Part shown: positions 38,425 through 48,113 of the stretch, piece by piece
Numbering within the stretch: position 1 is the first letter of the stretch
How the letters are laid out: the number at the start of each line of letters is the position of its first letter
Source of the DNA: CAVOXO01 sp963700425
GTDB lineage: Bacteria; Actinomycetota; Acidimicrobiia; Acidimicrobiales; Microtrichaceae
NCBI GenBank assembly: GCA_963700425.1
Contig: CAVOXO010000003.1
Location: 682,001 to 746,000, forward strand
Direction of reading: 5' to 3'
Length of the DNA: 64,000 nt
Translations under genes and position numbers: made by a program
Notes under the pieces: generated by a model
Database searches by the model: none
The model's input: the letters and a program-made list of their open reading frames with translations, nothing else
What the model was told of the DNA's origin: nothing

Positions 38425-39911
38425 TCCACGACACGACCGGCTTCGGTGCCGACGGCCCGGTCGGATCGGGATCGATCGAGGCGAGAGAGAACCCGGCGCG
38501 TCGCGACGAGACCGTGGTGCACACCATGACGACGACGGTGACCGAGGTGGATGCGGTGGTCTCATCCGCGGCGGCGGCCCAGCGCCGCTGGGCGACGGTT
38601 CCGCTCGACGAGCGCATCGCTGCTCTCCTCGATGCGGCCGACGCGGTGGCCGACGTCGACGCCGCGACGCTGCTGGCCTCCGAGCTCGGCAAACCCCTCC
38701 CCGACAGCGCAGGCGAGATGGCGTTCGCCGCGGCCTTCGCCCGACACGTCGCCGGTCGTGGCGCCGAGGTGCTCGCCTTCCGTGACATCGACGACGACGC
38801 GGGACGGGTCCGTCTGCTGCAGCGTCCTCTCGGGGTGGTCGCCGCGGTCGTTCCCTGGAACGCCCCGCTCATCCTGTCGTCGCTGAAGGTGGCCCCGGCG
38901 GTTGTCGCCGGCAACGCCGTGGTGGTCAAACCCTCACCGCTGGCCCCTGCCGCAGTCACCGAGGCGCTGGGAGCGATGGCCACCCGGCTGCCGCCCGGGG
39001 TGCTCTCCGTCGTTCACGGGGGTGCCGACGTCGGCACCGCGCTGGTCGGGCACCGAGAGGTCTCCAAGGTGGCGTTCACCGGCGGGGAGGAGGTCGGTCG
39101 CCAGGTCCTGGCAGTCGCGGCCGAGAACCTCGTCCCCGCCGTCATGGAACTGGGGGGCAACGATCCCGCGGTCGTGCTCGACGACGCCGAGATCACCGAT
39201 GAGTTGTTGGAGCGGATGGTGTTCGGCGTCTTCCTGACGTCGGGCCAGGTGTGCATGGCCGCCAAGCGCATCTACGTGCCCGAGTCCACCCGCGCCCGAT
39301 TCGTCGATGCCATGGTGGCGGTGGCCGACCGGGTCCTGCGGTGTGGGGATCCCGTCGTCGACGGCGTGACCGTCGGGCCGTTGGTGAGTGAATCCCAGCG
39401 CGGGCGAGTGGCCGCCCTCGTCGGCGGCGCGGCTGACCGCGGAGCCACCGTCCGACCGGTCGGGACACTCACTGAGGGCTGGGATCCGGAGCGGGGCTAC
39501 TTCCTTCGTCCGACGATCGTCACCGACCTCGACCACGACGACGCGCTGGTGGGTGAGGAGCAGTTCGGACCCACCGTCCCCGTGGTGGGATACGGATCGC
39601 TCGACGAGGTCGTCGCCATGGCGAACGACGGTCCATGGGGTCTGGCGTCGTCGGTGTGGAGCGACGACGAGGATCGCGCCTTCGATGTCGCGGCGCGTCT
39701 CGACGCCGGTATGACCTTCGTCAACTGTCACAATCGGGCGGGCATGAGCCTCCGGGTTCCGTTCGGTGGCGTGAAACGGTCGGGATTCGGTCGCGAGTTC
39801 GGTGACGAGGGGATTGCCGAGTACGTCCAGACCCACGCTGTCCACCTTCCGGGAGGACTGAGAGCGAAGGGTCCGGGGGGCACGACGAGCGGTCGCGAGT
39901 ACCCCCTCTGA
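38421..39911 (+). CDS. NAD(P)-dependent aldehyde dehydrogenase, first copy
   Basis: A 496-residue ALDH. It has PLGVVAAVVPWNAPL, the cofactor Lys block NAVVVKPSPLAP, FTGGEEVGR, the general base VMELGGNDP, the nucleophile SGQVCMAAKR, EEQFGPTVPVVGY, and the closing VPFGGVKRSGFGREFGDEGI. It would oxidise an aldehyde to an acid. The start ATG at 38421 overlaps the preceding stop (ATGA) and includes the usual ENPA-type N-terminal strand, so a later ATG at 38526 is less likely. It is the last gene of the operon that begins at 30441. Confidence 0.85.
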   Translation: MIHDTTGFGADGPVGSGSIEARENPARRDETVVHTMTTTVTEVDAVVSSAAAAQRRWATVPLDERIAALLDAADAVADVDAATLLASELGKPLPDSAGEMAFAAAFARHVAGRGAEVLAFRDIDDDAGRVRLLQRPLGVVAAVVPWNAPLILSSLKVAPAVVAGNAVVVKPSPLAPAAVTEALGAMATRLPPGVLSVVHGGADVGTALVGHREVSKVAFTGGEEVGRQVLAVAAENLVPAVMELGGNDPAVVLDDAEITDELLERMVFGVFLTSGQVCMAAKRIYVPESTRARFVDAMVAVADRVLRCGDPVVDGVTVGPLVSESQRGRVAALVGGAADRGATVRPVGTLTEGWDPERGYFLRPTIVTDLDHDDALVGEEQFGPTVPVVGYGSLDEVVAMANDGPWGLASSVWSDDEDRAFDVAARLDAGMTFVNCHNRAGMSLRVPFGGVKRSGFGREFGDEGIAEYVQTHAVHLPGGLRAKGPGGTTSGREYPL

Positions 39912-39950
39912 GCCGGATGTCGCGTCGATTCCGGATGATATGGTGACGGC

Positions 39951-39967
39951 GTTCCGGTGAGCGGAAC
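39951..39967. promoter_or_regulatory. IclR-type operator: RCCR/Rieske operon
   Basis: GTTCCG-GTGAG-CGGAAC, both arms perfect. It lies 39 bases upstream of the GTG of the first RCCR-like gene and 40 bases after the ALDH stop. A TATGGT hexamer (39939-39944) precedes it by six bases. This places the chlorophyll-catabolite-reductase-like operon in the same regulon as the lactam/amide genes. Confidence 0.7.
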
Positions 39968-40005
39968 AGCATCAGAACCGGCCGGCGGTGCCGGAGGGGA
40001 GAATC

Positions 40006-40815
40006 GTGGAGACCACCAAGAGCGTCACCCAGATCTTCGACGAGGCCGGCCCGACCGATTCGACCGCGACCTTCGAGAAACTCTGGGCCCACATGGGCAG
40101 CCTGCATCGGCGGATCCTCGATCGTTTCGACCTCACCGAGGATCCCTCCGTGGCCGACCTGTCGAGCTTCGGTGGCACCGAGGGTCCTCGAGGCGAACTG
40201 CGCGCCTGGAGCGGCCCCCAGGTCGACTGGCTCATCAACTCGTGGCTGGGCGACCCCGAGGCCGGCTTCACCAACATGCACCTCACGTGCTGGCTGGGAC
40301 CCGACACCCGCGTCCCGCACCTCGGGATGGCCTGGGGCACCCTCCCGAGCCTGTGGTGCTTCATCGATCTGTTGCCGCGTGCCGACCTCTTCTGCGACCT
40401 CGACTACGTCGACGCCTACTACGAGCCGGCCAACGAGGCCTACATGGCGCTCAAGTCCGACGCCGAGGCGTCACCGTTCGTGAGCCAGGACACCTACACC
40501 CGGGTCGGCGTCAGCCAGTCGGCGTTCTGCTCGGTGTTCCCTTCCAACGACGACAGCATCGCCCGGATCTGTGAGCTGGCCGATCTCCGCATCGACCAAT
40601 GGTTCTCGTTCCTCGACGAGGCGTCGCCCACACCACTGGACGATCGGGCCGCCCTGGCCCGGCGCGACCTCGAGATGCGCCGCAACATCGCGGTCCGTGA
40701 CCCTGCGAACACCCTGGCCGAGCGTTTCTACGGACCTGAGCTGACCGAACGCCTGGTTCGATCCCTGTGGGGCGCCGACCGTCACATCGAACGACCCTCC
40801 GGAGCGACGACATGA
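40006..40815 (+). CDS. Red chlorophyll catabolite reductase (RCCR)-family protein, copy 1
   Basis: A 269-residue protein recognisable as RCCR by comparison with the Arabidopsis ACD2 sequence as I recall it. VDWLINSWLG aligns with IDFVIGSWIH, FIDLLPRADLFCDLDYVDAY with LILDLPHRKDLVLNPDYLKE, SPFVSQDTYTRV with NPYVSPSLFVRS, and ARRDLEMRRNIAVRDP with ERRDKSFRRKSIEDD. Plant RCCR is a ferredoxin-dependent bilin reductase acting on the linear tetrapyrrole made by pheophorbide a oxygenase. Of the two catalytic acids known in plants, Asp291 aligns with D232 here, but Glu154 aligns with A109, so its stereochemistry or function may differ. The GTG at 40006 is chosen for the GGAGGGGAGA just upstream; an in-frame GTG at 39988 is possible. 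It is coupled to the Rieske gene (ATGA). Confidence 0.75.
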   Translation: METTKSVTQIFDEAGPTDSTATFEKLWAHMGSLHRRILDRFDLTEDPSVADLSSFGGTEGPRGELRAWSGPQVDWLINSWLGDPEAGFTNMHLTCWLGPDTRVPHLGMAWGTLPSLWCFIDLLPRADLFCDLDYVDAYYEPANEAYMALKSDAEASPFVSQDTYTRVGVSQSAFCSVFPSNDDSIARICELADLRIDQWFSFLDEASPTPLDDRAALARRDLEMRRNIAVRDPANTLAERFYGPELTERLVRSLWGADRHIERPSGATT

Positions 40816-42005
40816 TCAAGAACCAGTGGTACGCGGTCGACTTCGGCCACCTCGTCGGCACCGAACCGCGCCATGTCTCGATCATGGGACAGATGTTGGC
40901 GCTGTGGCGCGATTCCCGGGGCACTCTCCACGCCCAGTCCGACGTCTGCATCCACCGGGGCGGATCCCTCTCGGGCGGCAAGGTGCGGGGCGACTGCATC
41001 GAGTGTCCGTATCACGGGTGGCAGTTCGGAACCGACGGGGCGTGCACCCGCATCCCGGCCAACCGGCCCGACCTCCCCATTCCGAGGAAGGCCCGGATCG
41101 ACACCTATCCGTGCGAGGAGCGCTACGGATACGCCTTCGTCTTCCTCGGCGATCTCGACGAGGCGGATCGTCCGCCCCTGCCGTACGTCGACGTGTTGGA
41201 CCAGGTTGCCGGAGCGGAGGCCGAGGGCTTCCGGGCCATCACGGGTGAGTTCGAATGGGCGGCGAACTACGAGAGGGTTCTCGAGAACGGTGTCGACATC
41301 GCGCACGCCCCCTTCGTCCACGGCGGTTCGTTCGGCAACCCCGACTCTCCGGAGGTCGAGGACTACGTGGTCGAGGAACTGACCCGTGATGGTTGGAACA
41401 TCGGCAACCTCTCGACGGTGCACCTCGACCCGCCGGCACCGTCGGGCGTCTGGAAGCTCATCTCGAAGAAGAACGCCGACCGGCCACCGATCAAGACCCG
41501 AACGGGCATCTTCTTCCCGAACCTCACGATGCTGGAGGTCAACCTGCCGCTCGGGGTGATGCGGATCTTCACGGCGGTCGTTCCCATCGACGCCAAACGG
41601 GCGGTGTCGAAGTGGACGATGATGCGCAACTTCTTCACCGGATCGTGGGCCGATCGCGATTCGCGGCGGCGCACCGACAAGATCTTCCTCGAGGATCAGC
41701 CGACCGTCGAGGGGCAACGTCCCGAGCTGGTGCCGGTGGACCTCGCCTCCGAGCTCCACGTCAAGAGCGACGCCAACCAGGTGGCCTACCGGCGGTGGCG
41801 CCAGTCGATGCTGGATCGGGGATGGGGTGTCCATGACCACGTCGTCGGCACCGGCCGGGACATGGAACAGGTCCGGGTGATCCCCTCGCCGTCGCGCCGT
41901 GAGCACCCCGAACTGGCCAACGCCTGGGTACTCAAGGAGTTGGAGGCGCAGGAGGCGATCCGTTCGGCCCAGGACACCGATGACCGTGACGGGGTGAATC
42001 GATGA
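40812..42005 (+). CDS. Rieske non-haem iron oxygenase of the PaO/VanA type
   Basis: A 397-residue oxygenase alpha subunit. The Rieske cluster ligands are C46 and H48 (CIHRGG) and C65 and H68 (CPYHGW). The mononuclear iron site is NGVDIAHAPFVHGG (N-x2-D-x2-H-x4-H). The N-terminus NQWYAVDFGHLVG with LALWRDSRG is typical of the pheophorbide a oxygenase / Tic55 / vanillate demethylase group. Unlike plant PaO it shows no C-terminal membrane segments or C-x2-C pair. Flanked and translationally coupled on both sides by RCCR-like genes, it is a candidate tetrapyrrole ring-opening or bilin-modifying oxygenase; a demethylase on another substrate cannot be excluded. No dedicated reductase gene is nearby. 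Confidence 0.8.
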   Translation: MIKNQWYAVDFGHLVGTEPRHVSIMGQMLALWRDSRGTLHAQSDVCIHRGGSLSGGKVRGDCIECPYHGWQFGTDGACTRIPANRPDLPIPRKARIDTYPCEERYGYAFVFLGDLDEADRPPLPYVDVLDQVAGAEAEGFRAITGEFEWAANYERVLENGVDIAHAPFVHGGSFGNPDSPEVEDYVVEELTRDGWNIGNLSTVHLDPPAPSGVWKLISKKNADRPPIKTRTGIFFPNLTMLEVNLPLGVMRIFTAVVPIDAKRAVSKWTMMRNFFTGSWADRDSRRRTDKIFLEDQPTVEGQRPELVPVDLASELHVKSDANQVAYRRWRQSMLDRGWGVHDHVVGTGRDMEQVRVIPSPSRREHPELANAWVLKELEAQEAIRSAQDTDDRDGVNR

Positions 42006-42748
42006 GCCTTCCCCTCGAGCTGTGCCGGCACTCGGTCACCTCGATCGTGGAGACGCTCGATCTGGCAGAGATCGTCGCGGACGGTGACGCCTACATGATC
42101 CTGCGCAGCGAGATGATGCCCGATCCGGTGGGGACGGTGCGCGTGTTCCACCGAGAGGATGTCGTCGACCTGGTCTACGTCGGGATGACGGTTCCGCCGA
42201 TCGGCCTCGATTCCCACATGATGTTCGCCTTCACGCCGCCCGACTCGGCCGTGCCCCACTTCACCGTCGACTCGGTGCAGAACGCGGACATGTTCGCGTT
42301 CCACCTCGACCTGATTCCCCGGCTCGATCTCGGGGCACACCTGGCCTACATGGATCACTGCTTCACGCCGTTGACCGAGGTCCGCCGTGCCGGTATGGCG
42401 CTCGACGGGCTCAGTCCGGCCGATCTCGCGCCCCGCCAGTGGGCGTTGATGAGCGAGTGGATGATGGCGCACCGCGCCAGCGAATCGGCTTTCCGTGGGA
42501 TCGGCGAGACCGTTGACGCCTACCGGGACCATTGGTTCACCCTCGTCCGTGACGGAGTTCCCGACGAGTTCCTCGACGGGGTCGGCGCCGCCGCGTTGGC
42601 GGCACGCGACGAGGCCAACCGCGCGGCCATCTTCAATCCCGAGGTCGACAAGGTCTGGGGCAACGTCGCACGCCTGCTCGGTGAGGACTCCTCGGAACGA
42701 CTGCGCCTGCTGGTGGCTGGCGCGGGCCGTGAAGCGGTGGGCTCATGA
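42002..42748 (+). CDS. RCCR-family protein, copy 2 (divergent)
   Basis: A 248-residue protein more distant from copy 1 but with the same layout: VDLVYVGMTVPPIGLDSHMM, then SAVPHFTVDSVQ, FHLDLIPRLDLGAHLAYMDH, and a C-terminal ARDEANRAAIFNPEVDKVWG. Aligned by eye to plant RCCR, catalytic Glu154 corresponds to D90 and Asp291 to E214, so both acids are kept in exchanged form, in contrast to copy 1. The central block also fits the wider ferredoxin-dependent bilin reductase family. Start and stop overlap both neighbours by four bases, so it is made with the Rieske protein and the following two-repeat protein. Confidence 0.65.
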   Translation: MSLPLELCRHSVTSIVETLDLAEIVADGDAYMILRSEMMPDPVGTVRVFHREDVVDLVYVGMTVPPIGLDSHMMFAFTPPDSAVPHFTVDSVQNADMFAFHLDLIPRLDLGAHLAYMDHCFTPLTEVRRAGMALDGLSPADLAPRQWALMSEWMMAHRASESAFRGIGETVDAYRDHWFTLVRDGVPDEFLDGVGAAALAARDEANRAAIFNPEVDKVWGNVARLLGEDSSERLRLLVAGAGREAVGS

Positions 42749-43677
42749 GTGATCAGCCGAGTCAGTGGCAGACGTCCATCGAGGGGGAGTGGTTCGGCAA
42801 CCCCTCGGTGTTCGATGCGGAGGGAAACCACACCGGGTGGATCAAGGTGAACCGGTCGTCGGTGTTCGAGGACGGCACGACCACGTATTTCATGCACACC
42901 GTGTTCGACAACACCGGCCCCCTGCGCAACCGGTTCGAGTTCACCGAGTTCGCTTTCGAGCTCATCGACTCCGATGCGGATCGCATCTACCTGGGTCCCG
43001 ACTTCATCGGCGCCGGCCATCCCTACGGATCGCTGGTCGATGCCCACTACTACTCGCCGGCGTGGCGAGCCGACCTGCGCACGATGGTTCACGTGCTCGA
43101 CGACAACGCCACCCAGGTGTACTCGTCGCTGCTCTTCGACGGCCCCACCCTGTTCGCCGTGTTCAACGGGGTCTACAAGATGGCTGTCGACTACGAGGAC
43201 AACCCCGACACCCGCGCCGCGATCGACGCGTTCTGTGCGACCGAACGAGCCGCCGGTGCCAGAGTCCACTCCCTACCTGCGAAAGAAGCCGGAGCCTGGC
43301 GTGGGACGGTGGCTCTCTACGGACCCGATCAGCAACCGGCGGGGACGGCGGTCGTGGAGATCACCCATCGACCCACGAGCCTCCTGCGGGCATCGCAGAC
43401 CATCACGATCACCGGCGATCTCGAGGCCCGTTGGAGCGTCGACCGCTATCACGACGGCAACCGGCACACCTTCGACGGACCGGATCTCTTCGGCAACGCC
43501 ATCGCGTACGGCCGGGCCGCCTACAGCTCGCTCCACGCGATGGGCGAGGCCACGAAGATCACCGGTCGTGACTTCCTCTACGACGACGACAACTCTCTGT
43601 CGGTCAACTGGAAGATCTTTCAGGGCGACCGCCTGGCCCACGTGGCCTATGGTGCCCTGGAGTGGGCAGCGGAATAG
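42745..43677 (+). CDS. Internally duplicated beta-rich protein of unknown function
   Basis: A 310-residue soluble protein built from two similar units of about 150 residues. The N-unit reads GEWFGNPSVFDAEGNHTG, then YLGPDFIGAGHPYG and LLFDGPTLFAVFNGVY. The C-unit reads GAWRGTVALYGPDQQPAG, then FDGPDLFGNAIAYG and KIFQGDRLAHVAYGAL. The opening G-x-W-x-G and the strand pattern suggest lipocalin-like barrels, but no named family is assigned. It is coupled (ATGA) to the second RCCR-like gene. A ligand-carrier role for a tetrapyrrole is possible but is inference. Confidence 0.6.
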   Translation: MSDQPSQWQTSIEGEWFGNPSVFDAEGNHTGWIKVNRSSVFEDGTTTYFMHTVFDNTGPLRNRFEFTEFAFELIDSDADRIYLGPDFIGAGHPYGSLVDAHYYSPAWRADLRTMVHVLDDNATQVYSSLLFDGPTLFAVFNGVYKMAVDYEDNPDTRAAIDAFCATERAAGARVHSLPAKEAGAWRGTVALYGPDQQPAGTAVVEITHRPTSLLRASQTITITGDLEARWSVDRYHDGNRHTFDGPDLFGNAIAYGRAAYSSLHAMGEATKITGRDFLYDDDNSLSVNWKIFQGDRLAHVAYGALEWAAE

Positions 43678-44597
43678 GTAACGGGCCGGTGCGACGGGTC
43701 GTCATCGGTTCCACCGCCCCTGCCGCGTCGGCGGACTTCCTCGCCGCCTTCGACTTCGTCGTCGCGGGGACACGACGCATCGAAGCCGACGAAGCGATGG
43801 CGGTCTACGGCTTGGCGGGGCCCCTCGACGCCACCGTCATGGTCGCGGCCCACGCCCCCGGCGGGCCGACGCTGGAGCTGATTCCCACCTCGAGCGGTCC
43901 GTCGCCGCGACGCGGCTGGGACGCGGGTCCTGCCGCGCTCGACGTGTACGTTCGCGACCTCGACGTCGCGGTCGAGATGTTGGCCTCGAGGGGGCTCTCG
44001 TCCTCGGCGGTCGGGGGGATCTCGATGGGATCGATGGCGATGCGGCAGGTGATGGTGGAGGGACCCGAAGGGCTCGGTGTCGTTCCCGTCGAGTCGACCC
44101 ATCGCCGCTCATCTGTGCTCGACTCCGATCCGAGCGCCTCCTTCTCCGAGCCGCATTCGGTTGTCTGGGTCGTCGACGACCACGACTCGGAGGTCGCCGC
44201 GTGGACCCGTGCGGGGTGGACGCCGGGAGTGACGATCAGCTTCGAGGAGCCCTCCATCTCCGAGGAACTCGATCTCCCGGATTCTCCGACGAAGATCACC
44301 ATGACGATGTTCTCCGACCCCGATGCCGCGGCGATGAGGGTGGAGTTGATGACCTTCGACGACCATTCCTCGCCTCGACGCCGCGACGGAGACCCCGGCG
44401 CGCCGTTGCCCGCCGGCATCGCCGCGTTGGTCCATGTCGTCGACGACACCGACGACATGGAGGAGACCGCCCGGCGGTGGGGATCACACGCCTCCTTCGG
44501 TGACGTCGTGACGCGCACCGACGGAACGGCGTGTCGAAGCGGCGTCACGGCCGGAGGTATCCGCTTCGTCATCGAGTCGGCCGCCGCTCGGGACTAG
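43662..44597 (+). CDS. Vicinal-oxygen-chelate (glyoxalase / ring-cleavage dioxygenase-fold) protein
   Basis: A 311-residue protein with VOC-type modules: PAASADFLAAFDFVVAGTR, LDVYVRDLDVAVEMLASRG and SVVWVVDDHDSEVAAWTRAG followed by KITMTMFSDPDAAAMRVELM, closing with LVHVVDDTDDMEETARRWG. Metal ligands (His/Glu) are not obvious at all classical positions, so it may not be catalytic. The GTG at 43662 overlaps the preceding gene by 16 bases; a GTG at 43689 is an alternative. It is the last gene before the furA promoter region and most likely ends the operon beginning at 40006. Confidence 0.6.
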   Translation: MGSGIGNGPVRRVVIGSTAPAASADFLAAFDFVVAGTRRIEADEAMAVYGLAGPLDATVMVAAHAPGGPTLELIPTSSGPSPRRGWDAGPAALDVYVRDLDVAVEMLASRGLSSSAVGGISMGSMAMRQVMVEGPEGLGVVPVESTHRRSSVLDSDPSASFSEPHSVVWVVDDHDSEVAAWTRAGWTPGVTISFEEPSISEELDLPDSPTKITMTMFSDPDAAAMRVELMTFDDHSSPRRRDGDPGAPLPAGIAALVHVVDDTDDMEETARRWGSHASFGDVVTRTDGTACRSGVTAGGIRFVIESAAARD

Positions 44598-44740
44598 CCT
44601 CCGCCGGCGACGCCGGACCGGGTCGACCGGAGTGTCCGTCGTGAGGAGTTCAGGTCCATCGATCTCGGCCGCCGGTTCGCATCCGATGCGGTCACGTGCC
44701 GGTCACTGATGCCGGGAGCCGATCGCAAATAGTTGAATGA

Positions 44741-44754
44741 GTCCAATAGTGGAC
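44741..44754. promoter_or_regulatory. Inverted repeat in front of furA
   Basis: Perfect inverted repeat GTCCA-ATAG-TGGAC in an AT-richer stretch, 32-45 bases before the furA start. FurA-type regulators of the katG locus bind just upstream of their own gene, so this is a candidate operator controlling furA-katG. The assignment is inference from position. Confidence 0.5.
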
Positions 44755-44785
44755 AAAGTCCGGAGTTGGGGGATATGGTGTCGAC

Positions 44786-45226
44786 GTGATCGACGACGCA
44801 CCAGAGCTGCTGAGAGAGCACGGGTTGCAGGTCACCGCGCAGCGGGTGGCCCTGTTGACGGCGGTATCGCTGCGTCCACACGGCACGTCCGACGAGCTCG
44901 TCGACGACGTGCGGGACTCCATCGGTTCGGTGTCTCGCCAGGCGGTGTTCGACGCCTTGGGGGTGTTGACCGACAAGGGTCTGATTAGGCGAATCCAGCC
45001 GGCGCGCTCAGCGGCGCGCTACGAGGATCGGGTCGACGACAACCATCACCATGTCGTATGCCGGGCATGTGGGCGGATGGCCGACGTGGAGTGCGCGGTG
45101 GGGTACCGGCCATGTCTGGATGCCGCCGTCGATCACGGCTACGCCATCGATGAGGCCGAAGTCATCTACTGGGGCCACTGCCCCGTGTGCCGACAAGGCT
45201 CCGGCGGCGACGCCGGTGCCACCTGA
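44786..45226 (+). CDS. furA: Fur-family regulator of the FurA/PerR type
   Basis: A 146-residue metalloregulator. The winged-helix part is LREHGLQVTAQRVALLTAVS and VSRQAVFDALGVLTDKGLIR. Metal motifs are DNHHHVVCRACG and the C-terminal HCPVC, giving two C-x2-C pairs for structural Zn and a His-rich regulatory site. In mycobacteria and streptomycetes FurA represses itself and the adjacent katG and is relieved by peroxide or metal loss. katG begins 43 bp downstream on the same strand, so one operon is likely. The start is a GTG. Confidence 0.85.
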   Translation: MIDDAPELLREHGLQVTAQRVALLTAVSLRPHGTSDELVDDVRDSIGSVSRQAVFDALGVLTDKGLIRRIQPARSAARYEDRVDDNHHHVVCRACGRMADVECAVGYRPCLDAAVDHGYAIDEAEVIYWGHCPVCRQGSGGDAGAT

Positions 45227-45268
45227 GACCGACGACATCGGTCAGAAGACAACAACCGAGGAGCACCC

Positions 45269-47488
<2,220 letters not shown>

Positions 47489-47502
47489 GCGGCAAGAACC
47501 CC

Positions 47503-47528
47503 GGGGCGCCCCCATCTCGTGGTGCCCC
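47503..47528. terminator. GC-rich hairpin between katG and dps
   Basis: GGGGCGCC (47503-47510) pairs with GGTGCCCC (47521-47528) through a 10-base loop, with one G-T pair. It starts 14 bases after the katG stop and has no T-tract. It may attenuate transcription into dps or stabilise transcript ends. Confidence 0.35.
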
Positions 47529-47555
47529 ATCCGAACCCCGAACAAGGAGACCACC

Positions 47556-48035
47556 ATGTCCGAAGCGCCTGTGATCGATATCGGTATCAGCGAAGCCGAC
47601 CGTCAGGCCATCGCCGAGGGACTGTCTCGGCTGTTGGCCGACACCTACACGCTCTATCTGAAGACCCACAACTACCACTGGAATGTCGTGGGCCCGATGT
47701 TCAACACCCTGCACCTGATGTTCGAGGTCCAGTACAACGAACTCGCCCTCGCGGTCGACCTGATCGCCGAGCGGATCCGCACCCTGGGTGAACCCGCCCC
47801 CGGTAGCTACCGTCAGTTCGGTCAGCTGTCGTCGGTGACCGAGGACACCGATGCGCCCGACGCCATGGAGATGATCCGTCGGTTGGTCGAGGGCCAGGAA
47901 ACCGTGGTCCGCACCGCACGCTCGGTCTTCCCCGTCGCCGAGAAGGCCAATGACGAGCCCACCGCCGATCTGTTGACCCAGCGCATGCAGGTCCACGAGA
48001 AGACCGCCTGGATGCTGCGCAGCATGCTGGAGTAG
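47556..48035 (+). CDS. dps: Dps-family ferritin-like DNA-protecting protein
   Basis: A 159-residue four-helix protein. The ferroxidase site residues are in YLKTHNYHWNVVGPMFNTLH and FEVQYNELALAVDLIAERIR, which give the His, Asp and Glu ligands at the dimer interface. The C-terminal helix is HEKTAWMLRSMLE. Dps stores iron using peroxide and shields DNA. An ACAAGGAGACC ribosome site precedes ATG 47556. Placement after furA-katG completes a compact peroxide and iron module. Confidence 0.9.
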   Translation: MSEAPVIDIGISEADRQAIAEGLSRLLADTYTLYLKTHNYHWNVVGPMFNTLHLMFEVQYNELALAVDLIAERIRTLGEPAPGSYRQFGQLSSVTEDTDAPDAMEMIRRLVEGQETVVRTARSVFPVAEKANDEPTADLLTQRMQVHEKTAWMLRSMLE

Positions 48036-48113
48036 GCGCAAGCCCGGCTCACCGAGGTCGCTCCGCGAGCCCGCTGGGGCCGGCCGGTGGGTGCCCGCGG
48101 GTGGATCGTGCGG

